NCBI GenBank assembly: GCA_900102115.1
Contig: FNAW01000004.1
Coordinates: 62,001-126,000 of the forward strand
Direction: 5' to 3'
Length of the DNA stretch: 64,000 bases
From: Blastococcus fimeti
GTDB taxonomy: Bacteria; Actinomycetota; Actinomycetes; Mycobacteriales; Geodermatophilaceae
The notes under the pieces are model-generated. The model did not search any database. It had not been told where the DNA came from and saw nothing but the letters and a program-made list of their open reading frames with translations. The position numbers were made by a program, and so were the translations under genes. Positions 1 to 8,535 of this stretch are shown here, piece after piece. Each line of letters starts with the position of its first letter. Within the stretch, counting starts at the first letter, position 1.

Positions 1-1
1 C

Positions 2-670
2 GACGTGCGGCAGCTGGTCACCTTCCTCAAGGACGAGCACGCCCAGATCATCGCGCTGGTGCTGGCCCACCTGCCCGCCGCGCAGTCGGCGGAGGTGCTG
101 TCGGGGTTCGCCCCCGAGCAGCAGGCGGAGGTCGCGCACCGGATCGCCACGATGGACCGCACCTCGCCGGAGATGGTCCGCCTGGTCGAGGAGGAACTCG
201 GCCGCCGGATGGGCTCGATCCTGGCGCACCAGGACATGACCACCGCCGGTGGCGTCGAGGCCCTGGTCGAGATCATCAACCGCTCGCCGCGGCCCACCGA
301 GCGCTCGATCCTGGAGTGGCTGGACAGCACCGACCCGGAGCTGGCCGACCAGGTCCGGTCGCAGATGTTCGTGTTCGAGGACATCGTCACGATCGACGAC
401 CGCTCCCTGCAGCTGGTGCTCCGCGAGGTGGAGGCCAACGACCTGGCCACCGCGCTCAAGGGCGTGCGGCCCGACGTGCGGGACAAGATCCAGCGCAACC
501 TGTCCGAGCGCGCGGCCGAGAACCTCTCCGAGGAGATCGAGATGCTCGGCCCGGTGCGCACGCGCACCGTCGAGGAGGCCCAGGCCAAGGTGGTCGGCGT
601 CATCCGCACCCTCGAGGAGCAGGGTGTGCTGACCATCTCGCGCGGTGTCGACGACGAGTTCGTCGCGTGA
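2..670 (+). CDS. fliG: Flagellar motor switch protein FliG, C-terminal part (5' end outside window)
   Basis: FliG is the rotor protein of the switch complex; its C-terminal domain takes torque from the MotA/MotB stator. The visible 221 residues cover the middle and C-terminal domains (the family is about 330-340 residues), so the true start lies upstream. Visible marks are the middle-domain motif written DEHAQ rather than the usual EHPQ, the hinge MFVFEDI near residue 120, and the charged torque helix segment DRSLQLVLREVEANDLATAL. Its TGA overlaps the GTG of fliH, so the two are translationally coupled. The call is secure; only the start is unknown. Confidence 0.96.
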   Translation, partial: DVRQLVTFLKDEHAQIIALVLAHLPAAQSAEVLSGFAPEQQAEVAHRIATMDRTSPEMVRLVEEELGRRMGSILAHQDMTTAGGVEALVEIINRSPRPTERSILEWLDSTDPELADQVRSQMFVFEDIVTIDDRSLQLVLREVEANDLATALKGVRPDVRDKIQRNLSERAAENLSEEIEMLGPVRTRTVEEAQAKVVGVIRTLEEQGVLTISRGVDDEFVA

Positions 671-1494
671 CGGCGTCTCCTGTGGACGCGATGCCGGTCG
701 TGCTGCGCGCGGCGGACGCGGGCGGGCCGCCCGCCCCGCGGGCGCCGCGCGAAGGCGCGGTGCTGCGCGGCGGTGCGGCGAGCTCGGCCCGCCTCTACCG
801 GCAGGTCACCGACGACGGAGCGCCGCACGCCGCGCCCCCGCAGCCCTCGCCCATCGAGCGCCGCACCACGGTCCGCCGCGCGGAGGACCAACCCGTCGCC
901 GGCGGACGACCGACCGTCCGGCTCGGCGAGGTCTACGCGGACGAGCTCGAGCGGCTGCGTCGCCAGGCGCACGCCGAGGGCTTCGCCGCCGGCCGGGCCG
1001 AGGGCCTGACCGCGGCGGCCGACGTCGTCGCGCGGACCGAGCGGGACGCCGCGGCGCACCTGGCCGTGGCGCAGGAGCGCTGGGAGCGGCGGATCGCCTC
1101 GGCCGCCGCGGCGCTCGGTGCCGCGGCCGTCCGGTTGGACGAGGCCGCCGTCCCGACGGCCGACGAGGTCCGCGAGACCGTCCTGGGCACCGTCCTCACC
1201 CTGGTCGAGGACCTGCTGGGCAGGGAGCTGGCACTGGCCGACTCCCCCGTCCTCGACGCCGTGCGCCGCGCGCTGACCCTCTGCCCCGCCGACGCGCCCG
1301 CCGTGGTGCGGGTGCACCCCGACGACCTGGCCGAGCTCCCGGACGGCGCGCTGGCCGATCTGCCCGAATCGGTGCGCGTGGTCGGCGACGCCTCCGTCGA
1401 GCGCGCCGGGGCGGTCGCCGAGACCGGTCCCCGCCGCATCGACGCCCAGCTCGCCGCCGCCCTCGAGCGGGTCCAGACGGTGTTGTCCTCGTGA
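667..1494 (+). CDS. fliH: Flagellar export ATPase regulator FliH
   Basis: FliH binds and restrains the export ATPase FliI and links it to the C-ring. The 275-residue protein starts at a GTG overlapping the fliG stop (GTGA). The first 80 residues are Ala/Pro/Arg-rich and look disordered. Around residues 89-115 comes a helical stretch with the Gly-spaced EGFAAGRAEG pattern typical of FliH/YscL (GxxxG-like), then a long Ala-rich helix and a conserved C-terminal domain that ends with an ERVQTVLSS tail. Position between fliG and fliI supports the call. The open frame extends upstream inside fliG, but that part has no FliH character. Confidence 0.9.
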   Translation: MTASPVDAMPVVLRAADAGGPPAPRAPREGAVLRGGAASSARLYRQVTDDGAPHAAPPQPSPIERRTTVRRAEDQPVAGGRPTVRLGEVYADELERLRRQAHAEGFAAGRAEGLTAAADVVARTERDAAAHLAVAQERWERRIASAAAALGAAAVRLDEAAVPTADEVRETVLGTVLTLVEDLLGRELALADSPVLDAVRRALTLCPADAPAVVRVHPDDLAELPDGALADLPESVRVVGDASVERAGAVAETGPRRIDAQLAAALERVQTVLSS

Positions 1495-2801
1495 GCCTCC
1501 CCCCGGCTCTGCTCACCCGCGCCCGCGCCGCCGCCCGTCCCCAGGTCACCGGTGTCGTCACCGGCGCGATGGGCCTGACGCTCACGGTCGAGGGCGTCGT
1601 CGCCGCCGTCGGCGACCTGGTCGAGATCAACCCGGGCGTGCGCCCGCTGCTGGCCGAGGTCGTGGCCGTGGGCCACGACCGGCTCACCTGCATGCCGCTG
1701 GGCACGGTCTCCGGGGTGCACTCCGGTGCCCCCGTCCGGGCGACCGGGATGCCGCTGCAGGTGCCCGTGGGCGAGGCGCTCCTCGGCCGCGTCCTGGACG
1801 GCCTCGGCCGACCCGTCGACGGCGGACCGCCCCTGGCCTCGCGCGTCTCCTGGGTCGACCTCGCCAGCGAGACGCCGCACGCGCTCTCCCGCGCCCGCGT
1901 GGAGGAGCCGCTCACCTTCGGGGTGCGGGCCCTCGACACGCTCATCCCCTGCGGCAAGGGACAGCGCCTGGGCATCTTCGCCGGTTCCGGCGTCGGCAAG
2001 TCCAGCCTGCTCGCGCAGATCACCCGCGGGACCGACGCCGACGTGCGCGTCATCGGCCTGATCGGCGAGCGTGGACGGGAGGTGCGCGAGTTCATCGAGG
2101 AGAACCTCGGCCCGGAGGGCATGGCACGCACCGTCGTGGTCGTGGCCACCTCCGACGAGCCGCCGCTGGTCCGGCTCAAGGCCGCCTTCGTCGCGACCCG
2201 CATCGCCGAGGCCTTCCGCGACCAGGGCCGCGACGTCCTGCTGCTCATGGACTCGATCACCCGCACCGCCATGGCCCAGCGCGAGGTGGGGCTGTCCGCC
2301 GGCGAGCCCCCGGCGACCCGCGGCTACCCACCGAGCGTCTTCGCGATGATGCCGCAGCTGCTGGAGAAGGCCGGCACGGGTGCGACCGGGTCGATCACCG
2401 GGCTGTACACGGTCCTCGTCGAGGGCGACGACCACAACGAGCCGATCGCCGACACCGCCCGCTCGATCCTGGACGGGCACATCGTGCTCACCCGCAAGCT
2501 CGCCACCGTCGGGCACTTCCCGGCCATCGACGTGCTGGAGTCCATCTCCCGCGTCGCGACGGCCGTGGTGCCGCCCCCGCTCATGGCCGACGCCCGCGAG
2601 ATCCGCCGGCTCATGGGCGCGCTGCGCGACGTCAAGGAGCTCATCGAGATCGGCGCCTACCAGCCGGGCAGCGATCCGCTGGTGGACCGGGCCCGTGAGC
2701 TGGCCCCCCAGATCGAGGCCTTCCTGCAGCAGCCGATGGGCGAGTCGACGCCGACGCCCGAGGCGTGGGCATGGCTGCAGCGCATCGTGCGGTCGGCATG
2801 A
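1491..2801 (+). CDS. fliI: Flagellar type III export ATPase FliI
   Basis: FliI is the F1-beta-like hexameric ATPase that energises export of flagellar substrates at the cytoplasmic face of the export gate. The 436-residue protein has a P-loop GSGVGKSS near residue 165, a Walker B strand DVLLLMDSITR near 248, and the type III ATPase signature PPATRGYPPSVFAMMP near 275. The GTG start overlaps the fliH TGA (GTGA). The longer upstream frame lies inside fliH and was discarded. Length matches the family. Confidence 0.97.
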   Translation: MSLPPALLTRARAAARPQVTGVVTGAMGLTLTVEGVVAAVGDLVEINPGVRPLLAEVVAVGHDRLTCMPLGTVSGVHSGAPVRATGMPLQVPVGEALLGRVLDGLGRPVDGGPPLASRVSWVDLASETPHALSRARVEEPLTFGVRALDTLIPCGKGQRLGIFAGSGVGKSSLLAQITRGTDADVRVIGLIGERGREVREFIEENLGPEGMARTVVVVATSDEPPLVRLKAAFVATRIAEAFRDQGRDVLLLMDSITRTAMAQREVGLSAGEPPATRGYPPSVFAMMPQLLEKAGTGATGSITGLYTVLVEGDDHNEPIADTARSILDGHIVLTRKLATVGHFPAIDVLESISRVATAVVPPPLMADAREIRRLMGALRDVKELIEIGAYQPGSDPLVDRARELAPQIEAFLQQPMGESTPTPEAWAWLQRIVRSA

Positions 2802-3247
2802 AGAAGGCCGCGTTCCGGCTGCAGCCGGTCCTCGAGCTGCGCCGCACCCAGGAGCGGGCGGCCGCCGTGGCCTCGGCCCGGGCGGCGCAGGCGGCGGCCG
2901 ATGCCGACCGGCGCGCGACCGACCACGAGACGACGCTGGCCACCGCCGTCCTCCCCCGCTCCCTCGCGTCCGGTGACTTCCTGGCCGCCATGACGCTCCT
3001 GCGCGTCGCCGCGACCGATGCCTCCGACGCCCGGGCGGCCGCGACCGCCTCCGCCGAGCAGGCCGAGGCGGTCCGCGCGCAGTGGACGGCGGCGGCCCAG
3101 CGCACCAAGGCCCTGGAGCGGCTGCGCGAACGGCACCGGGAGGCCCAGCAGCGCGCCGAGGCGGCCGCCGAGGAGCGCGCCGTCGACGACCTGGTGACCG
3201 GCCGCGCCGGCCGCCCCACGACCGAGGAGGTCCCGTGGACGGACTGA
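2798..3247 (+). CDS. fliJ: Flagellar export chaperone FliJ
   Basis: FliJ is the small coiled-coil stalk protein that inserts into the FliI ring and hands over export chaperones. This 149-residue product starts MKKAAFRLQPVLELRRTQE, the usual FliJ opening, and is almost entirely Ala/Glu/Arg-rich helix with heptad character. ATGA overlap with fliI sets the start; the ATG 33 nt further upstream lies deep in fliI and is rejected. Its end overlaps the next gene by 13 nt. Confidence 0.9.
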   Translation: MKKAAFRLQPVLELRRTQERAAAVASARAAQAAADADRRATDHETTLATAVLPRSLASGDFLAAMTLLRVAATDASDARAAATASAEQAEAVRAQWTAAAQRTKALERLRERHREAQQRAEAAAEERAVDDLVTGRAGRPTTEEVPWTD

Positions 3248-4197
3248 CCGCGGTGCAGTCGCGGATCAACGAGATCCAGACGCGCTTCACCCCCCAGTTC
3301 CAGTCGGCGACGCAGGGCTGGGCGTCCGCCGCGTCGGCCGCCGGGCTCACCAAGGCGGCCTCCGCCGCCGGCGGCACCGCCACGGCCTCCGCCGGCACCG
3401 CGTCGGAGACCGCGGTCGTCGCCGAGGCGACCAAGCTCCTGGGCGTCCCCTACCTCTGGGGCGGCACCGACCCGTCGAAGGGGCTGGACTGCTCCGGCCT
3501 GGTCCAGGTGGTCTTCGGGAAACTGGGCATCGACCTGCCGCGCACCTCGTCGCAGCAGGCCACGAGCGGCACCGCGGTGGCCTCGCTCGCCGACGCCCGC
3601 CCCGGTGACCTGGTCTTCTTCGACCACTCGTCGGCGCGGGCCGGCATCGACCACGTCGGCATCTACGTCGGCAACGGCAAGATGATCGCCGCCCCCCAGG
3701 CCGGCGAGGTCGTCAAGGTGCAGGACGTCGGCAACCCGACGTCGATCCGGCGGGTCCTGCCGCAGACCGCCTCCGTCGCCGCATCCGCGGGCGCCGGCCC
3801 CGCCCCCGGCGGCATCGGGGGCGTCCCGTACGCCAACCTGTTCACCGCCGCGGCCGGCCGCCACGGCGTGGACGCCTCGCTGCTGGCCGCCGTCGCCTCG
3901 GTCGAGTCGAACTTCGACCCGAGCGCGGTCTCCCCGGCCGGGGCGCAGGGGCTCATGCAGTTCATGCCCGCCACCGCCGCCGGCCTCGGTGTGACGGCGC
4001 TCGACCCGGCCTCGGCCGTCGACGGCGCCGCCCGCTACCTGAAGAGCCTCACCGGCCAGTTCGGCTCCACCGAGCTGGCCCTCGCCGCCTACAACGCCGG
4101 CCCGGGGACGGTCAGCCGCTACGGCGGGATCCCGCCCTACCCCGAGACCCAGAACTACGTCCGCACCGTGATGAACAAGGCGGAGACCTACCGATGA
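3235..4197 (+). CDS. NlpC/P60 peptidase fused to a lytic transglycosylase (flagellar wall hydrolase)
   Basis: This 320-residue protein joins two peptidoglycan-cleaving domains. The NlpC/P60 cysteine peptidase comes first: catalytic Cys86 in GLDCSGLVQ and His140 in IDHVGIYVGNG. A lytic transglycosylase of the SLT family follows: catalytic Glu224 in VASVESNF, then AQGLMQFMPATA and ALAAYNAGPGTV. No signal peptide is visible, so export through the flagellar apparatus is a reasonable inference. Its place between fliJ and fliK suggests a FlgJ-like job, opening the wall for rod assembly. The GTG start is chosen because VDGLTAVQSRI looks like a clean N-terminus; the frame upstream lies in fliJ. Confidence 0.9.
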   Translation: MDGLTAVQSRINEIQTRFTPQFQSATQGWASAASAAGLTKAASAAGGTATASAGTASETAVVAEATKLLGVPYLWGGTDPSKGLDCSGLVQVVFGKLGIDLPRTSSQQATSGTAVASLADARPGDLVFFDHSSARAGIDHVGIYVGNGKMIAAPQAGEVVKVQDVGNPTSIRRVLPQTASVAASAGAGPAPGGIGGVPYANLFTAAAGRHGVDASLLAAVASVESNFDPSAVSPAGAQGLMQFMPATAAGLGVTALDPASAVDGAARYLKSLTGQFGSTELALAAYNAGPGTVSRYGGIPPYPETQNYVRTVMNKAETYR

Positions 4198-5510
4198 GTG
4201 CACCAGTGATGCCGGCGGCTCCTGCCGCGCGGACCGCCTCGACCGGGGGGACGTCGGACGCCGGGGGTGCCGACAGCGCCACGCCCTTCGCCTCGGCGCT
4301 CGACGGCGCCCTGGCCGAGGGCCGGGGCGCGGTCGGCGACGGGACGACCGGCGACGGAGAGCCGGAGGACTCCGACTCTCCGGCCGGCGCCGTCGTCCCG
4401 GGTGAGGCGGGAGCCGTCGAGGTGCCGGCCGCTGTCGTCCTGCCCGCGACCCTGTGGGCGCTCGCCCTCGGCTCGGCACAGGTCGGCGGGCAGCCGGCGA
4501 ACCCTCCTGCTGGGGACGCGGACCTCGCGGTCTCCTCCCTCGCTCTGGGTGGGGCGACCGGCACCTCGGCCGTCGCCACGGGCACCGCTGCACCGACCGC
4601 GGTTCCGGCGGCCGCCCCGGGTGGTGCGGCCCCGGGTGGTGCTGCTCCCCCGCCCGTCGCCGGCGTGCCCGTCGACCTCGTCGTCGCGGGCACCGGCGAA
4701 CCGGCGACGCCGGGCATGCCGGCGGCACCGACCGGTCCGGTCCCGGCAGGCGGACCGGCCGTGGCCGATGCGACGGCCGCGACCGGTGCCGCGACGACGC
4801 CGCCGGCGCCGGTCCCCGACTCCGCGGCCGACGCGACCTCCGCGCCCACCGCCCTGGGCGCCCTGCCCGGACCCACGAACGCCTCGGCCGGTGCGGGCAC
4901 CGGCACCGGCACCGGCGGCCCGGGCCAGGGCTCCGGCGGTGCCGCCCCGGGCACCGAGGCCGCAGAGCCGGTGACGACCCCCGTCTCCGGCACCGCCCTC
5001 CCGACCCTGGCACCGGCGGCTCCGGACGCCGACGGCGCGACCGGTGCCGCGGCGAGCCTGCCGGTGGCCGGGCAGGTGGCCCGGCAGGTCGCGGTGCTGC
5101 GCGGCGGGCCCGATGGCTCGCACACCATGACCCTGGTCCTCACCCCCGAGACGCTCGGGCCGGTCGAGGTCTCGGTCACCGTCACCAAGGGCACGGTCGA
5201 CCTCTTCCTCCGGGGGGCGCACGAGCACGGCCGCGCCGCCCTGCTCGACGCGCTGCCCGACCTGCGCCGCGACCTCGAGGCGGCCGGCCTGACCACCTCC
5301 AAGGTGGAGGTGGCCCGGGACAGCGGCGGGTCCTGGCTGGAGCGGCACGCAGCCGGCCAGCAGGCCCAGCAGGGCTCCGGCGAGCGCCCCGGTCAGCAGG
5401 GTCCGCCGGACGGACGGTCACGACCGTGGCTGCGCCCTGCCGATAGCGGAGAGACCAGGACCGTCCCGACCACCGGATCGCCGTCGTCGGGCGTCGACGT
5501 CCGCGTCTGA
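4194..5510 (+). CDS. fliK: Flagellar hook-length control protein FliK
   Basis: FliK is the exported ruler that measures hook length and switches export specificity through FlhB. The 438-residue protein has a long Ala/Gly/Pro/Thr-rich, probably unstructured first 290 residues, then the compact Flg_hook domain from about residue 298 (LRGGPDGSHTMTLVLTPE, then LGPVEVSVTV and a basic helix). The last 50 residues are Gln/Gly/Arg-rich. The ATG overlaps the previous stop (ATGA). The N-terminal part has little sequence conservation, as is normal for this family. Confidence 0.9.
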   Translation: MSAPVMPAAPAARTASTGGTSDAGGADSATPFASALDGALAEGRGAVGDGTTGDGEPEDSDSPAGAVVPGEAGAVEVPAAVVLPATLWALALGSAQVGGQPANPPAGDADLAVSSLALGGATGTSAVATGTAAPTAVPAAAPGGAAPGGAAPPPVAGVPVDLVVAGTGEPATPGMPAAPTGPVPAGGPAVADATAATGAATTPPAPVPDSAADATSAPTALGALPGPTNASAGAGTGTGTGGPGQGSGGAAPGTEAAEPVTTPVSGTALPTLAPAAPDADGATGAAASLPVAGQVARQVAVLRGGPDGSHTMTLVLTPETLGPVEVSVTVTKGTVDLFLRGAHEHGRAALLDALPDLRRDLEAAGLTTSKVEVARDSGGSWLERHAAGQQAQQGSGERPGQQGPPDGRSRPWLRPADSGETRTVPTTGSPSSGVDVRV

Positions 5511-5525
5511 AGAGGAGCTCACCCC

Positions 5526-5978
5526 ATGCCGGACGCAGTCAGCGGCAACCCGAACGTGCCCGTCACCTACGCGACCCCCCAGGTCGACCGCGGGGACCAG
5601 ATGGGCAAGGACACCTTCCTCAAGCTCCTGGTCGCCCAGATGCGCTACCAGGACCCCTCCAAGCCGGTCGACTCCTCGCAGATGATCGCCCAGACCGCGA
5701 CCTTCACCCAGGTGGAGAAGCTGGAGCAGCTCGCCACGCTGAGCGCCACGTCGCTGATCCTCCAGGAGCAGGCGACCGCCGGCGCCCTGGTGGGTCGCGA
5801 GGTCACCTACACGAACACGAACGGGGAGAAGGTCTCCGGACTCGTCTCCTCCGTGCGCCTGGCCACCGGCGAGTCCGAGGCCCTCGCCATCGTCGCCGGC
5901 CAGGAGGTCCAGGTCGGCCGCATCACCGCCATCTCCACCACGCCGAGCTCAGGGACGAGCTCCTCCGCGGCGTCCTGA
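5526..5978 (+). CDS. flgD: Hook-capping scaffold protein FlgD (short form)
   Basis: FlgD caps the growing hook so that FlgE subunits can insert. The 150-residue product has the conserved N-terminal block MGKDTFLKLLVAQMRYQDP (residues 27-45) and the following helix QMIAQTATFTQVEKLEQL. It stops after a short beta-rich segment and lacks the second Ig-like domain of the 230-residue enterobacterial protein, like other Gram-positive FlgDs. A purine-rich GAAGAGGAG ribosome binding site precedes the ATG. Next gene is flgE, 39 nt downstream. Confidence 0.93.
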   Translation: MPDAVSGNPNVPVTYATPQVDRGDQMGKDTFLKLLVAQMRYQDPSKPVDSSQMIAQTATFTQVEKLEQLATLSATSLILQEQATAGALVGREVTYTNTNGEKVSGLVSSVRLATGESEALAIVAGQEVQVGRITAISTTPSSGTSSSAAS

Positions 5979-6017
5979 TCCACCTCACCACCCCCGCCAC
6001 CCGAGGAGACCCTCTCC

Positions 6018-7259
6018 ATGCTCCGTTCCATGTTCTCCGCCATCTCCGGCCTCAAGGCCCACCAGGCCAAGATGGACGTCACCGGCAACAACATCGCCAA
6101 CGTCAACACCGTCGGCTTCAAGAGCAGCAGCGCGGTCTTCCAGGACACGCTGTCGCAGGTCGTCCGGGCCGGCGGCGCCCCCGCCGCCGACCGTGGTGGC
6201 ACAAACCCGGCCCAGGTGGGCCTGGGCGTCAAGCTCGCGGCCATCACCACCAACTGGACCAACGGCGCCGCCCAGTCGACCGGTCGCTCGACCGACTTCA
6301 TGATCGAGGGCGACGGGTTCTTCGTCACCCAGGGCTCCGGCGGCGAGCAGCTCTACACCCGGGCCGGCTCGCTCTCGTTCGACGCCACCGGGCGCCTCGT
6401 GACTCCCGACGGAGGCATCCTGCAGGGCTGGATCGCCGGGCCCGACGGCACGATCAACCCGAACGGGCCGATCGAGGACCTGTCGGTGCCCTACGGCGCC
6501 GCCGTGCCCCCCACCGCCACGCGGACCTCGGTCATCGAGGGCAACCTGGACTCCGCGGCCGTGGCCGGCGCCTTCGTGCAGACGCCGGTCAAGATGTTCG
6601 ACCAGATGGGCGTCCGGCAGGAGGTCACGTACACGTTCACCAAGACCGCCACGCCGAACACCTGGACCCTCGCGGTGGCCAACGGCGGCGCCGCGCTGCC
6701 CCTCACCAACGCCGACGGGACGCCCTTCGACGGGACGGTCTCGTTCGCCAACGACGGCACCATGCTGACTCCGGCCGCGGGCATCCGGTTCACCCCGGGA
6801 ACGGCCAGCTGGCCCGGCGTGGTCGACGTAAACCTGTCCGCGATCGACCAGTTCGGCGGGAAGAGCGAGGTCGTGCCGTCCGAGGTCGACGGCTACGCCA
6901 TGGGCACGCTGCAGGGCTTCTCGCTGTCGAACGACGGCACCATCACCGGCACGTACTCCAACGGGCTGCGCCAGAACCTGGGCCAGCTGGCCATGGCCTC
7001 GTTCAACAACCCGAGCGGCCTGGAGAAGGCCGGCAGCTCCTCGTTCCGGGTGGCCCAGAACTCCGGCGAGGCGATGGTCGGCATCGCCGGGGCGGGCGGG
7101 CGCGGCGTGCTCTCCTCCGGCGCGCTGGAGATGTCCAACGTCGACCTCTCCGAGGAGTTCACCAGCCTGATCGTCGCCCAGCGCGGCTTCCAGGCCAACA
7201 GCCGTGTGATCACCGCCTCCGACGAGCTCCTCCAGGACCTGGTCAACCTCAAGCGCTGA
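6018..7259 (+). CDS. flgE: Flagellar hook protein FlgE
   Basis: FlgE polymerises into the hook that joins rod and filament. The 413-residue protein opens with the rod/hook-family helix MLRSMFSAISGLKAHQ, then VTGNNIANVNTVGFKSS, and ends with the matching C-terminal helix VDLSEEFTSLIVAQRGFQAN and DELLQDLVNLKR. The middle (residues 150-310) is the variable surface domain. No separate flgF/flgG gene is seen in the window. A CGAGGAG site precedes the ATG. A strong hairpin follows the stop. Confidence 0.95.
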   Translation: MLRSMFSAISGLKAHQAKMDVTGNNIANVNTVGFKSSSAVFQDTLSQVVRAGGAPAADRGGTNPAQVGLGVKLAAITTNWTNGAAQSTGRSTDFMIEGDGFFVTQGSGGEQLYTRAGSLSFDATGRLVTPDGGILQGWIAGPDGTINPNGPIEDLSVPYGAAVPPTATRTSVIEGNLDSAAVAGAFVQTPVKMFDQMGVRQEVTYTFTKTATPNTWTLAVANGGAALPLTNADGTPFDGTVSFANDGTMLTPAAGIRFTPGTASWPGVVDVNLSAIDQFGGKSEVVPSEVDGYAMGTLQGFSLSNDGTITGTYSNGLRQNLGQLAMASFNNPSGLEKAGSSSFRVAQNSGEAMVGIAGAGGRGVLSSGALEMSNVDLSEEFTSLIVAQRGFQANSRVITASDELLQDLVNLKR

Positions 7260-7266
7260 TGACCGG

Positions 7267-7316
7267 CCCGCGGCTCTCCGGGACCTCCTGAGACGGAGCT
7301 CCCGGGGAGCCGCGGG
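7267..7316. terminator. Strong hairpin after flgE
   Basis: A 17-bp stem (7267-7283 with 7300-7316, one G-U pair) is extended by four more pairs after one mismatch, closing on a six-base TGAGAC loop. No T-run follows, as is common in high-GC actinobacteria. It sits 8 nt past the flgE stop and ahead of a candidate promoter, so it probably ends or attenuates the upstream transcription unit. Confidence 0.8.
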
Positions 7317-7389
7317 CGTCCTGCAGCGGATGTCCGTACCTGCCTGGCCTTTCACCCCGAGGGGTGAGACCCACCGCGGTCGCTTCGGC

Positions 7390-7417
7390 TCAAGTGCCGG
7401 CCTCGCGCAGCCGATGG
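7390..7417 (+). promoter_or_regulatory. Sigma28/WhiG-like promoter for flbD-motA-motB-fliL
   Basis: TCAA at 7390-7393 (within CTCAAG), exactly 16 nt of spacer, and GCCGATGG at 7410-7417 resemble the flagellar sigma28/WhiG consensus TAAA-N15/16-GCCGATAA. It lies after the flgE hairpin and about 60 nt before the flbD start. Two further cluster gaps hold the same -10 box with the same spacing. Confidence 0.6.
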
Positions 7418-7476
7418 TGACAGTGACGATTTCCGCCCGTCCCGACTTTCGCCCCACCGAGCAAGAGGACCGTCCC

Positions 7477-7761
7477 GTGATCCGTGTGACCCGCCTGAAC
7501 GGGGAGCAGTTCGCGCTCAACCCCGACCTCATCGAGCGGGTCGAGGCTCACCCCGACACCGTCGTCTTCCTCGTGGAGGGCACCCGGTACGTGGTCACGG
7601 AGTCCGTGGACGCGGTCATGCAGGACATCCGTGAGTACCGCGCCGGCATCCTCGCCACCAGCTACGAGATGGACCGCGGCGAGTACCGCTCGCACCGCGC
7701 CGAGGCCCTCCCCGACGGCGACTCGTCGGTCGTGCCGTTCCCGGTCCGAGAGGAGCGCTGA
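7477..7761 (+). CDS. flbD: FlbD-family flagellar protein
   Basis: Small 94-residue protein with the FlbD core: IRVTRLNGEQFALNPDLIER, then VVFLVEGTRYVVTES and the helix AVMQDIREYRAGIL. FlbD proteins of this short type are found next to motA in Gram-positive and spirochaete flagellar operons; their molecular role is not settled. The GTG at 7477 is preceded by AAGAGGA at good spacing; the upstream extension contains the candidate promoter and is not coding. The C-terminal 35 residues are a charged tail specific to this protein. Confidence 0.88.
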   Translation: MIRVTRLNGEQFALNPDLIERVEAHPDTVVFLVEGTRYVVTESVDAVMQDIREYRAGILATSYEMDRGEYRSHRAEALPDGDSSVVPFPVREER

Positions 7762-7764
7762 CCC

Positions 7765-8535
7765 GTGGATCCCGCCACCCTGATCGGCTTCGGCGTCTCC
7801 GTCGTCGCGCTGATCGTCTTCATGACCCTCGAGGGGGTCTCCCCGACGACGCTGATCTTCCTCCCGGCGATCATCCTGGTGATCGTGGCCACCTTCGGTG
7901 CGGCCATGGCCAGCCAGACGATGGCCGACCTCAAGAAGATGCCGGCCTGGTTCAAGATGGCCGTGCTGCCGGCCAAGGTGCCGCCGCCCACCGACCAGAT
8001 CCAGATCCTGGTGACCCTCGCCGAGAAGGCCCGCAAGGAGGGCCTGCTCGCACTCGAGGCCCAGGTCAAGGCGATCGAGGACCCGTTCCTCAAGCGCGGC
8101 CTGCAGATGGGCATCGACGGCACCGACCCCGAGGAACTGCGGGACGTCCTGGAGAGCGAGATCTCGGCGAAGAAGGCCGAGGACAAGGTCGCCGCCAAGT
8201 TCATGAACGCGATGGGTGGCTACGCGCCGACCATCGGCATCCTGGGCTGCATCGTCGGCCTGATGAACGTCATGGGGAACCTGAACAGCCCCGAGACGCT
8301 CGGCCCGATGGTCTCCGCGGCGTTCATCGCCACGCTGTGGGGCGTCATGGCGGCCAACTTCTGGTTCCTGCCCATGGGCGCCAAGATCCTCCGTGTCAGC
8401 GAGCTGCAGGCCGCCCAGATGGAGCTGCTCGTCGAGGGCATCGCCGAGATCCAGGCCGGCACCAGCCCGCGCGCGGTCCGCCAGAAGCTCAACGCGCTCA
8501 TCCCGCCGAGCGAGCTGGCCAAGGCCGCAGCGTGA
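7765..8535 (+). CDS. motA: Flagellar stator protein MotA
   Basis: MotA forms the outer ring of the ion-driven stator around MotB and touches FliG. The 256-residue protein has four membrane segments: about residues 5-22, 30-50, 150-172 and 180-203. The cytoplasmic loop between the second and third carries EKARKEGLLALEAQV, the family landmark. The functionally important proline of the third segment is present (YAPTIGILGCIVG). GTG start three nt after flbD, with GAGAGGAG upstream. Ion preference (proton or sodium) cannot be decided from sequence alone. Confidence 0.95.
   Translation: MDPATLIGFGVSVVALIVFMTLEGVSPTTLIFLPAIILVIVATFGAAMASQTMADLKKMPAWFKMAVLPAKVPPPTDQIQILVTLAEKARKEGLLALEAQVKAIEDPFLKRGLQMGIDGTDPEELRDVLESEISAKKAEDKVAAKFMNAMGGYAPTIGILGCIVGLMNVMGNLNSPETLGPMVSAAFIATLWGVMAANFWFLPMGAKILRVSELQAAQMELLVEGIAEIQAGTSPRAVRQKLNALIPPSELAKAAA

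Noticed and set aside
933..3434. An 833-codon open frame on the - strand opposite fliH-fliI
   Set aside because: It runs across fliH, fliI and fliJ, all well supported on the + strand, and encodes only repetitive Arg/Gly/Ala sequence.
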